DNA of 64,000 nt from Maricaulis sp034659015 (lineage in GTDB: Bacteria; Pseudomonadota; Alphaproteobacteria; Caulobacterales; Maricaulaceae): assembly GCA_034659015.1 (NCBI GenBank), contig JAYEGL010000002.1:186001-250000 (forward strand), given 5' to 3'. Below, in pieces: positions 50,734 through 61,696 of this stretch; position 1 is the first letter of the stretch; each line of letters starts with the position of its first letter. Below the pieces are notes generated by a model, which was given only the letters and a program-made list of their open reading frames with translations, searched no databases and was not told the origin of the DNA. A program made the translations under genes and the position numbers.

Positions 50734-51912
50734 ATGAAAGAATTGAAGGGAGCGGCACTGGCAGCCGGTGTGCTGACCGCGCTTATTCTGGCCGGCGAAG
50801 GCCCGGCGCGGGCTCAGGCGGGTTTGCCCGATACCGTGACCGAGCCCTACCGCCGTTATGTTCAGGCGCAGGATGCCGGCGATGTCGATGCGGCACTCGC
50901 CGCTGCCCTTGAAGCCTGGGACAATGCCGCCGCCGCCGATGTCGATCCGGGGGTCCGCAAGGCGCTGGGCACGAATGCGGTCGATGCGGCACGCAATGCC
51001 GAGGACTGGCCTGCGGTGATCCGTCTGGCCGAGCCGGTCGCCGCGCTGCACGATGGCGAGGACGAGCTCGATACGGCCGTGGCGATTCTCGAACTGGGCC
51101 TCGAAGCGGCCTTCGCCCGGCTCGACCGGGTCCATTACGACCCCATGCTGGCAACGGGGCTCGATCTGCTTGCATCGCACGATGCTGTCGGCCGCGGACG
51201 CCTGGTGCGTTTGATGCGGCCTTCGCCGCCGAATTCGCACCGACTGCTCGCAGCCGTCGATGTCGATGCCCTGTCCGCGCGCGCTTCGGCCAGACAGGAG
51301 GAGGGCGCCGACGCCGCCATTGCCTATGTCAATGCCCAGGCCGCCAGGCGGGCGGTGCTGACCCTGAACGGAGACTTCGAAGACGCTTTCGCCATTCTGG
51401 AGGCCACGATCGACCAGCTACAGGACTGGGGACTCGATCAGCCGCAGCTCTTCAACGCTGTTTTCGCCGATGTGTCTGGCCTGTTGGTGAACTCCGGACT
51501 GGCGCCGGACGGCAGCGGCGCAGATGTCTTTTCAGAGGAGGCCCGTGTGGCGTGGTGCGCCTATCTGGCGCGACGCCCGGCTGTACTGGCAGAGCACAAC
51601 CTCGTGGAATATCCGGCCCGGGCGGTGGAAAGGGGATATGAGGAGGCGGTTGTCGTCACGGGCTTGCGTATCCCCGCCACCGGCGGTCCGGCAGAAGTCC
51701 TGTCTCTGGGCGCGTTCGGGGACGGAACGAGCATCTATGCGAACGCTGTCCGCGACCGGATCCGGGCGGACCGCTTCCGTCCGCAATGTAATCCGGCTGC
51801 CGGCGCGCTTGAGGTCCGGCGCATCGACGGGTTTGCCGTTGTCGATGGCAGTCCCGGCCGCAGCCGGGTCGTGACCGGGCATACATTCGCTGTCTTCACC
51901 CTTCTCGAGTAA
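50734..51912 (+). CDS. Secreted protein related to TonB-domain trio, paralogue 2 (diverged)
   Basis: The protein has 392 residues. A signal peptide ends near ARAQ; the mature start LPDTVTEPYRRYVQAQDAGD matches paralogue 1. Helical repeats follow. The C-terminal part (EYPARAVERGYEEAVVVTG and IRADRFRPQC) keeps only a faint TonB-like outline, lacking the DWQYTPA block of its neighbours. It begins 29 bp after paralogue 1, so they are probably one transcript. Function unknown. Confidence 0.65.
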   Translation: MKELKGAALAAGVLTALILAGEGPARAQAGLPDTVTEPYRRYVQAQDAGDVDAALAAALEAWDNAAAADVDPGVRKALGTNAVDAARNAEDWPAVIRLAEPVAALHDGEDELDTAVAILELGLEAAFARLDRVHYDPMLATGLDLLASHDAVGRGRLVRLMRPSPPNSHRLLAAVDVDALSARASARQEEGADAAIAYVNAQAARRAVLTLNGDFEDAFAILEATIDQLQDWGLDQPQLFNAVFADVSGLLVNSGLAPDGSGADVFSEEARVAWCAYLARRPAVLAEHNLVEYPARAVERGYEEAVVVTGLRIPATGGPAEVLSLGAFGDGTSIYANAVRDRIRADRFRPQCNPAAGALEVRRIDGFAVVDGSPGRSRVVTGHTFAVFTLLE

Positions 51913-52009
51913 GGACGGTATGACCCGGCGATTGGCTCGGTTCTGAAAACAACTTGACGTGGTGAGGTGCGGCAGGTTTACCCGTCGGGTCAGCTTGGGG
52001 GAGTGGAGC

Positions 52010-53215
52010 ATGCGCGGATTGGTGTGGACCGTGTTGGCCGCAATGTTGGTGAACTCGGCAGCTCGGGCGCAAGAGGACCCGCTGCCCCAATCCGTGGCGC
52101 GGCCGTATGTGGCGTATGAGGCGGCGCTGGAGGCGGGTGACAGGTCGGCGGCGATGGAGGCCGCGCGGCAGGCCTGGCAGGCCGCGGAAGACGAAAGAAT
52201 CGCGCGCAGTCTGATCGGCGTGCTCGCTGCCAACTATGCTGACCTTGCCTTTGCGGAAGCGGATTTCGAAGCGGCATCGGATGCCTGGCAGGAGGCTGCC
52301 CGGATCGGAGATCGTGACCCCGCGACGGACGGGCCGGAGCGTGTGCGCCGGTGGTATATGGCGGCCCTGTCCGAGTTTTCCGGCGGGGATACCTGGCGCG
52401 CGCGCAGTCATGCTAATCGCGCGGCCGCCCGGATCGACGATGCCGGAGGGCGGGTACCGGCCGAATTGCGGTCGCAGGTCTATTTTCTCTATACGCGCGC
52501 CGCTGTGCAGACCGGCGCCTGGGGACGCCTGGAGGATCGCGCGGAGCGCGCGGTGGCAGCTTTCGAAGAGATGGGCGCCGAGCCCGGCCCGGCCTATGCG
52601 TACAGCTACTACATGCTCGGGCTCAGCCGCTTTTTCTGGGGCGAGGAAGAGGCCAGCGTACTGCCCTTCCATATGGCCGGACACATGTATGCGGCACTCG
52701 GAGAACGGTGGGCATCCGACGCCCAGTCCTCGGCATACTGGGTCCGTCTGGTAACGTCGGACTACAGCGATGCGGACAAGGCCGCTCTGAACGAAGCCAT
52801 ATCCGCAACGCCTTATCCGGATTTGTTGTCGCGTATCATAGAGCGTACCAGTGAGACCGAAGCGCTCTTCGACACGGACGCGGATCCGGTTGACCGCGAC
52901 ATACCGCGCTATCCCCGTGGCGCCGAGGCGGCAGGTATCGAAGGTGTGACGCTGGTGCGGTTCGACGTGTCCGAAGAGGGCGGGACCGAAAATGTCGAAG
53001 TCGTGGCGGCGGCGCCGCCGCAGATCTTCGACGAGGCCACGGTGGAGGCGGTCGAGGACTGGCAGTATGATCCGGCACTCAGGGACAGCCGCGCCGTCCG
53101 CCGGCCGGGCGTGATCACAGAATTCCGCTTTTCCATGTGCGACGGGATGCCGCTCACATGCGCGCGCCGGGCCCGTCAGGCAGAGGCCGATCTCGACGAA
53201 CGCGACAGGGACTGA
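52010..53215 (+). CDS. Secreted protein with TonB-like C-terminal domain, paralogue 3
   Basis: The protein is about 401 residues. Signal peptide to ARAQ, mature start LPQSVARPYVAYEAALEAGD as in the others, TPR-like helices, then the TonB-like domain (IPRYPRGAEAAGIEGVTLVRFDV, ATVEAVEDWQYDPAL). A short Arg/Asp-rich tail is added. The ATG at 52010 follows GGGGGAG at 51997-52003 by six bases. A new gene-free stretch of 97 bp before it suggests it may have its own promoter. Confidence 0.75.
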   Translation: MRGLVWTVLAAMLVNSAARAQEDPLPQSVARPYVAYEAALEAGDRSAAMEAARQAWQAAEDERIARSLIGVLAANYADLAFAEADFEAASDAWQEAARIGDRDPATDGPERVRRWYMAALSEFSGGDTWRARSHANRAAARIDDAGGRVPAELRSQVYFLYTRAAVQTGAWGRLEDRAERAVAAFEEMGAEPGPAYAYSYYMLGLSRFFWGEEEASVLPFHMAGHMYAALGERWASDAQSSAYWVRLVTSDYSDADKAALNEAISATPYPDLLSRIIERTSETEALFDTDADPVDRDIPRYPRGAEAAGIEGVTLVRFDVSEEGGTENVEVVAAAPPQIFDEATVEAVEDWQYDPALRDSRAVRRPGVITEFRFSMCDGMPLTCARRARQAEADLDERDRD

Positions 53216-53281
53216 GCCGCCAAGAACGCTTGATCGGCGGCCTTTGCGCGGTATGTCTGGCGGCAGTTTCCGGAGAGGCCG

Positions 53282-54190
53282 ATGCAGAAGAACCCCGTCC
53301 CCGTCCTGCGCAGCGTGTTTGCCGCCTATGCGTTTTTCCTGGTGCACTGGCGGGCCATCCTGATTGCGGGCGTGCCCTACACGGCGGCCTATGCGGCGCA
53401 GCTGGCGATGATGCAGGTGCGGGCCGGCGGCGATGCAGGCGGGGCGGCCGGTCTGGTGGTCGTGCTGTTGTCGGTGGCCACGCTGGCGACGAGCGTGGCC
53501 CTGTCCGCGGCGGCGCTGCGCCTGGCGGTGCGCGGCGAGATGCCGGGCTGGCTGGGACTGCAGTTCGGACGCGACGAGTTGCGGCTGTTCGCGGTCTCGA
53601 TCCTGATCACGCTGCTGACGCTGATCGTCTTCGTGCTCGTCTTCCTGTTCTGGGGCACGCTGTTCGGCACGGTGGCGATGAGCGGGCTGGAGCGGGCCGG
53701 GATCGACCCGGAGGCCTCCGGTTTCGACCTGGCCGACGCCACGGCCTATATGGGCGCGACGGAATGGGTGGTGGTCGTGCTGGCCGGCCTGGCCGGCCTG
53801 GCCATCGTGATGTGGCTGTCGGCGCGGCTCGTGCTCGCACTGCCGGCCACCATCGCCCGGCAACGAATCCAGGTGATGAAGGCCTGGCCGCTCAGCGACG
53901 GCAATGGCTGGCGGATCGCGCTGGCGCTGGTCCTGGCGGGCCTGCCGGTCACGCTGGTCGAGCTGGGGCTCTATGAAGCCTTGTCGGCCGTGATCGGGCA
54001 TCGTCCGATCGACGTGACGCGGATCATCGCGGCGGATCTGGCCGATACGCCGGGCATCGCCCGGATGCGGGAATACAGCCTCTGGCTGGGCTTATTCTCG
54101 GCAATCAATATCCCTGTCTTTTCAGGTCTTTACGCCTACATCTACCAGAAGTGCACACGGGGCGCTGCGCCGGACGGTGACGCAGCCTAG
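53282..54190 (+). CDS. Polytopic membrane protein, unknown (pair member A)
   Basis: The protein has 302 residues and about six hydrophobic segments. A motif WLGLQFGRDELRLFAVSILITLLTL is shared in plan with the next gene (FPLRLGGDEMRLLGVNLLYIAIGIAL), so the two are probably paralogues. No transport or enzyme motif is seen. It starts 66 bp after the TonB-like trio on the same strand. Confidence 0.65.
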   Translation: MQKNPVPVLRSVFAAYAFFLVHWRAILIAGVPYTAAYAAQLAMMQVRAGGDAGGAAGLVVVLLSVATLATSVALSAAALRLAVRGEMPGWLGLQFGRDELRLFAVSILITLLTLIVFVLVFLFWGTLFGTVAMSGLERAGIDPEASGFDLADATAYMGATEWVVVVLAGLAGLAIVMWLSARLVLALPATIARQRIQVMKAWPLSDGNGWRIALALVLAGLPVTLVELGLYEALSAVIGHRPIDVTRIIAADLADTPGIARMREYSLWLGLFSAINIPVFSGLYAYIYQKCTRGAAPDGDAA

Positions 54191-54287
54191 GCCGGCCCGG
54201 GACGGCCCGGCCCGTTTTCCCTCTGGCCAATTGTGCGGCATGCGGCATCATGGCGGCCTTCAGGGATAACGGCCGCAGGGGGCCATC

Positions 54288-55343
54288 ATGGGCACGCGCG
54301 CATTCGATATCGGCACAGCCATCTTCTATTTCTTCAAGCGCTTCGGCGAGAATCCGGGCGAGGCGATACGCATCGCCCTGTCGCAGATTGTCGTCTGCGG
54401 CCTGCTGGTCGCCGGCGCGCTGCTGATCCTGTCGCCCATCTGGGCCGGCCTGGTCGAGCTTGTCGTCCTGGAGGAGAGCGGCCAGCTCACCGAGGAGATG
54501 GCGGTGCGGCATGTCCTCACCATGCTGGGCTCCTCGCTTTTCCTCGTCGTGCTGGCGATCCCGCTGGGGATCGCCGCGGCGTTGATGTTCCAGGCCGCCT
54601 GGCTGCGTTTCCTGACGAAAGGCGAGGTGAAGCCCGGCTTCCCGCTACGTCTCGGCGGCGACGAGATGCGGCTGCTCGGCGTGAACCTGCTCTATATCGC
54701 CATCGGCATCGCGCTCTATATCGCGGTGGCCATCGCCATGGTCATGTCCGGCCTGGGCGCGGCGCTGATCGTCAAGGGTGGCGGGGAGAGCCTGGGCGCC
54801 GGGATCGGCGCAGGCCTGCTGGTCGCCCTCGCGGCCCTGGCGATCGCCATCTTCATCCTTGTCGTAGCGGTCCGGCTGGCTTCCGCTCCCGGCCTCACCG
54901 TGCTGGAAGGGCGCCTGCGCTTCTTCGAGAGCTGGGAAGCCACCAAGGGCGTCTTCTGGCACATGCTGGTCAGCTATATCGCCGTTTGGGCGCTGATCAT
55001 GGTGATCTCTTCCATCCTGGGCTTCGTCGTGCAGATCTTCCTGATCGGCGCCATGCTGCCGGTGATCATGGAGATCGTCGCGCTGGAGGAGGCCGGCGGA
55101 ACGGCCGACCCGCAGCTGGTGTTCGACGCGCTGGGCGCGGGCCTGTCAAACCCGGTGGCCGTGGCGGCCATGGTTGTGACCTTCGTCCTCGCCTACGCCA
55201 TGCAGATCATGCTGGAGGGCATGTGGCACGGCGTCGGCGCCTATAATGCGGCGCGGGCGGCCGGCGATGATGGCGGGCGCGATCTGGATGCGGCCCGGCT
55301 GGACGATAGCAGCCCGCTCGGCGCCTCGCCGAAAGAGGGTTGA
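54288..55343 (+). CDS. Polytopic membrane protein, unknown (pair member B)
   Basis: The protein has 351 residues with about six membrane segments, a RLGGDEMRLLGVNLLY motif between helices and a hydrophilic tail after the last helix. Like member A it carries no recognisable catalytic motif. The spacer before it is 97 bp. The conserved FGxDExRLxxV element hints at a DUF-type membrane family, but I cannot name it. Confidence 0.65.
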   Translation: MGTRAFDIGTAIFYFFKRFGENPGEAIRIALSQIVVCGLLVAGALLILSPIWAGLVELVVLEESGQLTEEMAVRHVLTMLGSSLFLVVLAIPLGIAAALMFQAAWLRFLTKGEVKPGFPLRLGGDEMRLLGVNLLYIAIGIALYIAVAIAMVMSGLGAALIVKGGGESLGAGIGAGLLVALAALAIAIFILVVAVRLASAPGLTVLEGRLRFFESWEATKGVFWHMLVSYIAVWALIMVISSILGFVVQIFLIGAMLPVIMEIVALEEAGGTADPQLVFDALGAGLSNPVAVAAMVVTFVLAYAMQIMLEGMWHGVGAYNAARAAGDDGGRDLDAARLDDSSPLGASPKEG

Positions 55344-55374
55344 CGGGAGCGGGCGATCGGCGCCGCATGGCACC

Positions 55375-55992
55375 ATGACCGAGACCGATCCGTCCGGTGC
55401 GGCGCCCGGGGATGAGGGGCCGCCGCTCCTGGAAAACCTGTTCGACGAGCTGGTCGAGGCGGCCGACGGCACCTCGATCACGCTCGGCGAGATCCTGGAC
55501 GCGCTGGAGAAGCGGTCCTTCGGGCCGCTCCTCCTTCTGCCCACGCTGATCTCGATCATGCCGATCATCGGCATGCTGCCCGGCGTAACCTGGGCGATGT
55601 CGGCGCTCACCCTGCTGATCTCGCTGCACTTCCTGGTGAATTCCCGAAAGCTCTGGCTGCCGCAGCGGATAAGGCGGTTTCAGGTGTCGGCCCAGGCTTT
55701 CCGGCGCGGCGTCGAGTGGGCACGGCCGTGGCTGCGCCGGGTCGACAGCGTGATCGAGCCGCGCCTCGACATCGTCTTCCTCTGGCCCTGGACGATGGTC
55801 TTCGCCGGCCTGTGCGTGGTGATGTCGCTGGCCATGTTCGCCGCCTCCATCGTACCCGGCGGCGTAGTGGTGCCGGCCCTGGGCATCGTCATCATGGCCG
55901 CCGGCCTGACCGTGCGCGACGGCCTCGTCCTGGTGCTCGGCGCCGTGGCCTCGGCCGGCGCGCTGTGGGCGGTCTGGCTGATCGTGGGATAA
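55375..55992 (+). CDS. ExoD family exopolysaccharide-related membrane protein
   Basis: The protein is about 205 residues. ITLGEILDALEKRSFGPLLLLPTLISIMPIIGMLPGV followed by a second hydrophobic pair near the C-terminus is the ExoD pattern. In Sinorhizobium exoD mutants are affected in alkaline tolerance and exopolysaccharide; the biochemical role is unknown. The ATG at 55375 starts MTETDPSG; a much longer upstream frame overlaps the previous gene. Confidence 0.85.
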   Translation: MTETDPSGAAPGDEGPPLLENLFDELVEAADGTSITLGEILDALEKRSFGPLLLLPTLISIMPIIGMLPGVTWAMSALTLLISLHFLVNSRKLWLPQRIRRFQVSAQAFRRGVEWARPWLRRVDSVIEPRLDIVFLWPWTMVFAGLCVVMSLAMFAASIVPGGVVVPALGIVIMAAGLTVRDGLVLVLGAVASAGALWAVWLIVG

Positions 55993-56000
55993 CGCCGGGC

Positions 56001-56519
56001 TCAGACGGCGGTTTCGGCCTCAGCGGCCGGCAGCAGGTCTTCGAGGAAGAAGGCCGACAGGGCATGACGCCCCTCCAGGCCGGCCTTGCGGTAGAGCGCG
56101 CGGGCCTGCTCGCGGACCGTCCGTTCGCTGGTTGCGCGCAGGGCGGCAATCTCCTTCAGACTCAGCCCCTTCAGCAGGAACAGGCCGATCTCGCACTCCG
56201 CTGCAGTCAGCTGCCAGCGGTCGAACTGCTGCAGGATGGCCTCGCCCAGACCGCGCACCAGCGTGCGGTTCTCGGCGCGCCAGCGTTCGGCCTCGGCGCG
56301 GGCCGAGGCCAGGTCGAGGCGGGCCTGGCCGACGCGGCGCCACAGCGCCGCGGCCCCGGCGGTCGCCGCGACCAGGACCAGGAATTCCACCGCCAGATGC
56401 GCCAGGCCCGCGCCTTCGCCGCGATCGGTCAGCAGGTCGCCGGCAATCAGTACGGCGATGAGGGCGAACAGGATGGCGGCACCGTGGGTGCGGCGGCTGG
56501 CGGGGTGGTCCTCGTGCAT
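56001..56519 (-). CDS. Membrane-anchored LuxR-type helix-turn-helix regulator
   Basis: The protein has 172 residues: two membrane segments near the N-terminus (GAAILFALIAVLIAGDLL and LAVEFLVLVAATAGAAALW), a coiled stretch, and a C-terminal LuxR-type DNA-binding domain (LTAAECEIGLFLLKGLSLKEIAALRATSERTVREQARALYRKAGL). No receiver domain is seen, so it may sense membrane or periplasmic signals directly. It is divergent from the cytochrome b561 gene, its most likely target. Similar membrane LuxR proteins are known in other proteobacteria. Confidence 0.8.
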   Translation of the reverse strand: MHEDHPASRRTHGAAILFALIAVLIAGDLLTDRGEGAGLAHLAVEFLVLVAATAGAAALWRRVGQARLDLASARAEAERWRAENRTLVRGLGEAILQQFDRWQLTAAECEIGLFLLKGLSLKEIAALRATSERTVREQARALYRKAGLEGRHALSAFFLEDLLPAAEAETAV

Positions 56520-56632
56520 GGCGGATACTCCAGCAGGAACAGGGGCGAAGGCGCCCTTCAGTCGGATGACGTATGGCGGGCGCGCGGGCCGGCGACGATA
56601 TCTGCGTCGCAGTTAAGACGTGGAGAGATACG

Positions 56633-57343
56633 ATGGACAAGCCTGACACAAGCGCGCAGGCGAGCGGCACGGTGGCCGTCTGGGATCCGCTGGTGCGGAT
56701 CGGCCACTGGGGGCTGGTTGCGGCGTTTTTCACCGCCTACATCGCCGGCGACGATGCACAGACCGTGCATGTCTGGGCCGGCTATACCGTCGCCGCGATC
56801 GTGGTCTGGCGGGTCGTGTGGGGCGTGGTCGGCTCGCGGCATGCGCGCTTCACCGATTTCGTCCGCGGACCGGGCGCGGCCTGGGCCTATCTGCGCGGCA
56901 TGATGTCCGGGCGGGCCCGCCGTCATCTCGGCCACAATCCCGCGGGCGGGCTGATGATCCTCGCCCTGATCGCCAGCCTGGCCGGCACCACGCTGACCGG
57001 CATGACGCTCTACGCGGTCGAGGACGGGCGGGGGCCGCTGGCGGGGCTGGTCGCCAGTTCCGTCCCGGTCTCCGGCGATGCGCCGATGTCCCCGCTGGGC
57101 CATGGCGAGGTGGACGAGGATGAGGATGCGCGCCTCGCCGGCGCCCGCGATGACGAGGAGGACGAACACGACGAGGGCGGCGGCGAGCTGCTCGAAGGCC
57201 TGCACAAGTTTTTCGTCTACCTGACGCTCGGCCTCGTCGGTGTGCACGTGCTCGGAGTCCTGGCCTCCAGCCTGGCCCATGCCGAAAACCTGGTCCGCGC
57301 CATGATCACCGGCCGCAAGCGGCGGGACGACACGCGGGAGTGA
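56633..57343 (+). CDS. Cytochrome b561-like membrane protein
   Basis: The protein is about 236 residues. WDPLVRIGHWGLVAAFFTAY at the start and VHVWAGYTVAAIVVWRVVWG have the paired histidines and membrane helices of di-haem b561-type cytochromes; a histidine-rich loop (ARRHLGHNPAGG) and a last helix with GVHVLGV follow. An acidic insertion (DEDEDARLAGARDDEEDEHDEG) lies between helices 3 and 4. It probably passes electrons at the inner membrane. GGAGAG lies five bases before the ATG. Confidence 0.85.
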   Translation: MDKPDTSAQASGTVAVWDPLVRIGHWGLVAAFFTAYIAGDDAQTVHVWAGYTVAAIVVWRVVWGVVGSRHARFTDFVRGPGAAWAYLRGMMSGRARRHLGHNPAGGLMILALIASLAGTTLTGMTLYAVEDGRGPLAGLVASSVPVSGDAPMSPLGHGEVDEDEDARLAGARDDEEDEHDEGGGELLEGLHKFFVYLTLGLVGVHVLGVLASSLAHAENLVRAMITGRKRRDDTRE

Positions 57344-57385
57344 GCCGGGGGAGAGGATCAGATTCCGCTTGTGACGGCTTCGCTC

Positions 57386-60259
<2,874 letters not shown>

Positions 60260-60408
60260 GCGGTGTTTTCCTCGAGGGGGTCGAAACGAAGACGATTAGT
60301 GAGCGGGCGGCGCTGCGTCCAGCGCCGGGGTCCGTACTCCTGACATAACGTAGGCAGGAGGGGCGGTGTTGCAAGTTGACGAGCCGGTCGGTCCGGCGCG
60401 TGGCGGCG

Positions 60409-60436
60409 TTGCGGGCGGCTGAAAGCGTGCTATATT
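60409..60436 (+). promoter_or_regulatory. Sigma-70-like promoter of the candidate RNA
   Basis: TTGCGG (60409-60414) and TATATT (60431-60436) with a 16-bp spacer form a good vegetative promoter in a GC-rich genome. It points into the structured spacer, not toward uvrA. Confidence 0.55.
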
Positions 60437-60442
60437 TCTGGA

Positions 60443-60530
60443 GCGGGGATGAGCCTTTCGGCCCACCCCCTGTCCTTAGACTATGAACAGGACCCGGAGT
60501 CGTACTTGCCAGCCGGTCCGGGTCTTTTTC
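60443..60530 (+). ncRNA. Candidate small RNA in the uvrA-ssb spacer
   Basis: After the promoter the sequence folds as GGGG(A)TG..GCC-TTTC-GGC..CACCCC (60445-60469), then CCTGT/ACAGG, and ends in a terminator GACCCGGA/TCCGGGTC (60491-60498, 60517-60524) with a U5 run at 60525-60529. The span is about 88 nt. No known RNA family was recognised (it is not 6S, SRP or tmRNA by the motifs I can check). A short open frame from 60449 runs through the hairpins and looks random. Confidence 0.5.
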
Positions 60531-60540
60531 ATATCCAGGG

Positions 60541-60615
60541 CGATGATAAGCGGACAGTATCCCATATCATCGTCTCCAGTTTGAAAGCGAGGCCCCTAAA
60601 ATCTGAAAAGGGGCC
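60541..60615. other. Two further stem-loops between the RNA and ssb
   Basis: CGATGATA (60541-60548) pairs with TATCATCG (60565-60572), and GGCCCCT (60591-60597) with AGGGGCC (60609-60615). They could be read-through parts of the upstream RNA, a second RNA, or part of a long ssb leader. From 60616 to 60809 nothing else is seen except GC-rich sequence. Confidence 0.45.
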
Positions 60616-60819
60616 ACAGTCGGGGCGGCCCATCCTCCCCGAGTGCGCCGCTGGCCCGACGCTGCTGCTTCCGCCTTCAAAGACTGCCAAGGGTTGCGCG
60701 CGCCGGATGCGGCGTGGCCGGCGTCAGGCCTCCCGCTGCGTCCTGAATATCGACGCGTCTGGACTCATACCCGGCCCTCCTTTCAAATCGGCGCGACTCG
60801 CAGGGCGCGTTGACCTGCG

Positions 60820-60834
60820 GAACATAATGTGAAC
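60820..60834. promoter_or_regulatory. LexA box (GAAC-N7-GAAC) before ssb
   Basis: GAACATAATGTGAAC is the exact alphaproteobacterial SOS box (GTTC/GAAC direct repeat with seven-base spacing). It lies between a TTGACC -35 at 60810-60815 and a CAAATA -10-like hexamer at 60834-60839, 51 bp before the ssb start, so LexA bound here should block RNA polymerase at the ssb promoter. Confidence 0.7.
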
Positions 60835-60885
60835 AAATAACGGCAGGCCGTAAAGGCCGGCCGCGGCAAGACGGAGACATGGGTC

Positions 60886-61374
60886 ATGGCGGGAAGCGTC
60901 AACAAGGTAATCCTGATCGGCAATCTGGGCCGCGACCCGGAGATCCGCCGCATGAACAGCGGCGATCCGGTGGTCAATCTCTCGGTCGCCACCTCCGAAC
61001 AGTGGCGCGACAAGAATTCCGGCGAGCGCCGTGAAAAGACCGAGTGGCACCGCGTGGTGGTCTTCAACGACCAGATCGCCAAAGTGGCCGAGAACTACCT
61101 GAAAAAGGGCATGAAGGTTTACATCGAGGGCCAGCTGCAGACCCGCAAGTGGACCGATCAGAACGGTCAGGAAAAGTACACGACCGAGATCGTCATCCAG
61201 CGTTTCCGCGGCGATCTGCAGATGCTCGACGGCAAGGGCGAGGGCGGCTCCTCCTTCCAGGGCTCCGGCGGCGGCTCCGAGAGTTTTGGCAGCCAGGGCG
61301 GCGGTTCGCGCCCGATGGAAGGCCCCAAGGAAGACTTCTCCAACGCCGACCTGGACGACGAGATCCCGTTCTAG
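60886..61374 (+). CDS. ssb: Single-stranded DNA-binding protein
   Basis: SSB coats single-stranded DNA in replication, repair and recombination. The protein has 162 residues: OB fold (about 1-110, with KVILIGNLGRDPE and TEWHRVVVF), a Gly/Ser-rich linker, and the acidic tip DLDDEIPF that recruits partner proteins. The start ATG gives MAGSVNKV. The LexA box in its promoter makes it an SOS gene, and it is divergent from uvrA. Confidence 0.96.
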   Translation: MAGSVNKVILIGNLGRDPEIRRMNSGDPVVNLSVATSEQWRDKNSGERREKTEWHRVVVFNDQIAKVAENYLKKGMKVYIEGQLQTRKWTDQNGQEKYTTEIVIQRFRGDLQMLDGKGEGGSSFQGSGGGSESFGSQGGGSRPMEGPKEDFSNADLDDEIPF

Positions 61375-61407
61375 GCGGCTCACCTCCGCCCGCATATCTG
61401 TCGTCAT

Positions 61408-61511
61408 CCCCGGCTTGTCCGGGGGATCTTCGCTTGCCCGTTCGAGGTGAGTGCGCTGTCTTTTCCGCAGCATGACATCGTGATGGACGAGGTCCCCCGG
61501 ACAAGCCGGGG
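61408..61511. repeat. Intergenic inverted repeat (CCCCGGCTTGTCCGGGG type), copy 2
   Basis: A 19-bp perfect inverted repeat: CCCCGGCTTGTCCGGGGGA (61408-61426) and TCCCCCGGACAAGCCGGGG (61493-61511), 66 bp apart. The same arm sequence occurs in the unit at 17674-17774, but the interior differs. It lies just after ssb. Confidence 0.75.
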
Positions 61512-61628
61512 CATGGCGATGCTTTGGGGTCGATCGGGACCGGCGTAGGGCGCGTTGTCCGATCGCCGGTCCTCCCGGCGGACCGGGGGACGTGCGCACA
61601 CCCAATCCCGCTGGTCATCCGCTCTCAT

Positions 61629-61644
61629 AACTAATTTTTTAGTT
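61629..61644. promoter_or_regulatory. Candidate BlaI-type operator
   Basis: AACTAA-TTTT-TTAGTT is a perfect 6-bp inverted repeat, and a further AACTAA half-site sits at 61680-61685, just before the blaI-like start at 61697. The AT-rich palindrome stands out in GC-rich DNA and suits auto-repression by the downstream regulator. Confidence 0.5.
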
Positions 61645-61696
61645 GAACGTGCCGCCGGCCGGGATAGGTTGGCGTCGTCAACTAAGGAATTCGTAG

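Noticed and set aside
60260..60420. A LexA box for uvrA
   Set aside because: No GAAC-N7-GAAC or GTTC-N7-GTTC in this stretch; the only box found is 560 bp away at the ssb promoter.
60449..60832. A 127-codon frame across the uvrA-ssb spacer
   Set aside because: It runs through hairpins and a terminator, starts inside a stem, and shows no family pattern.
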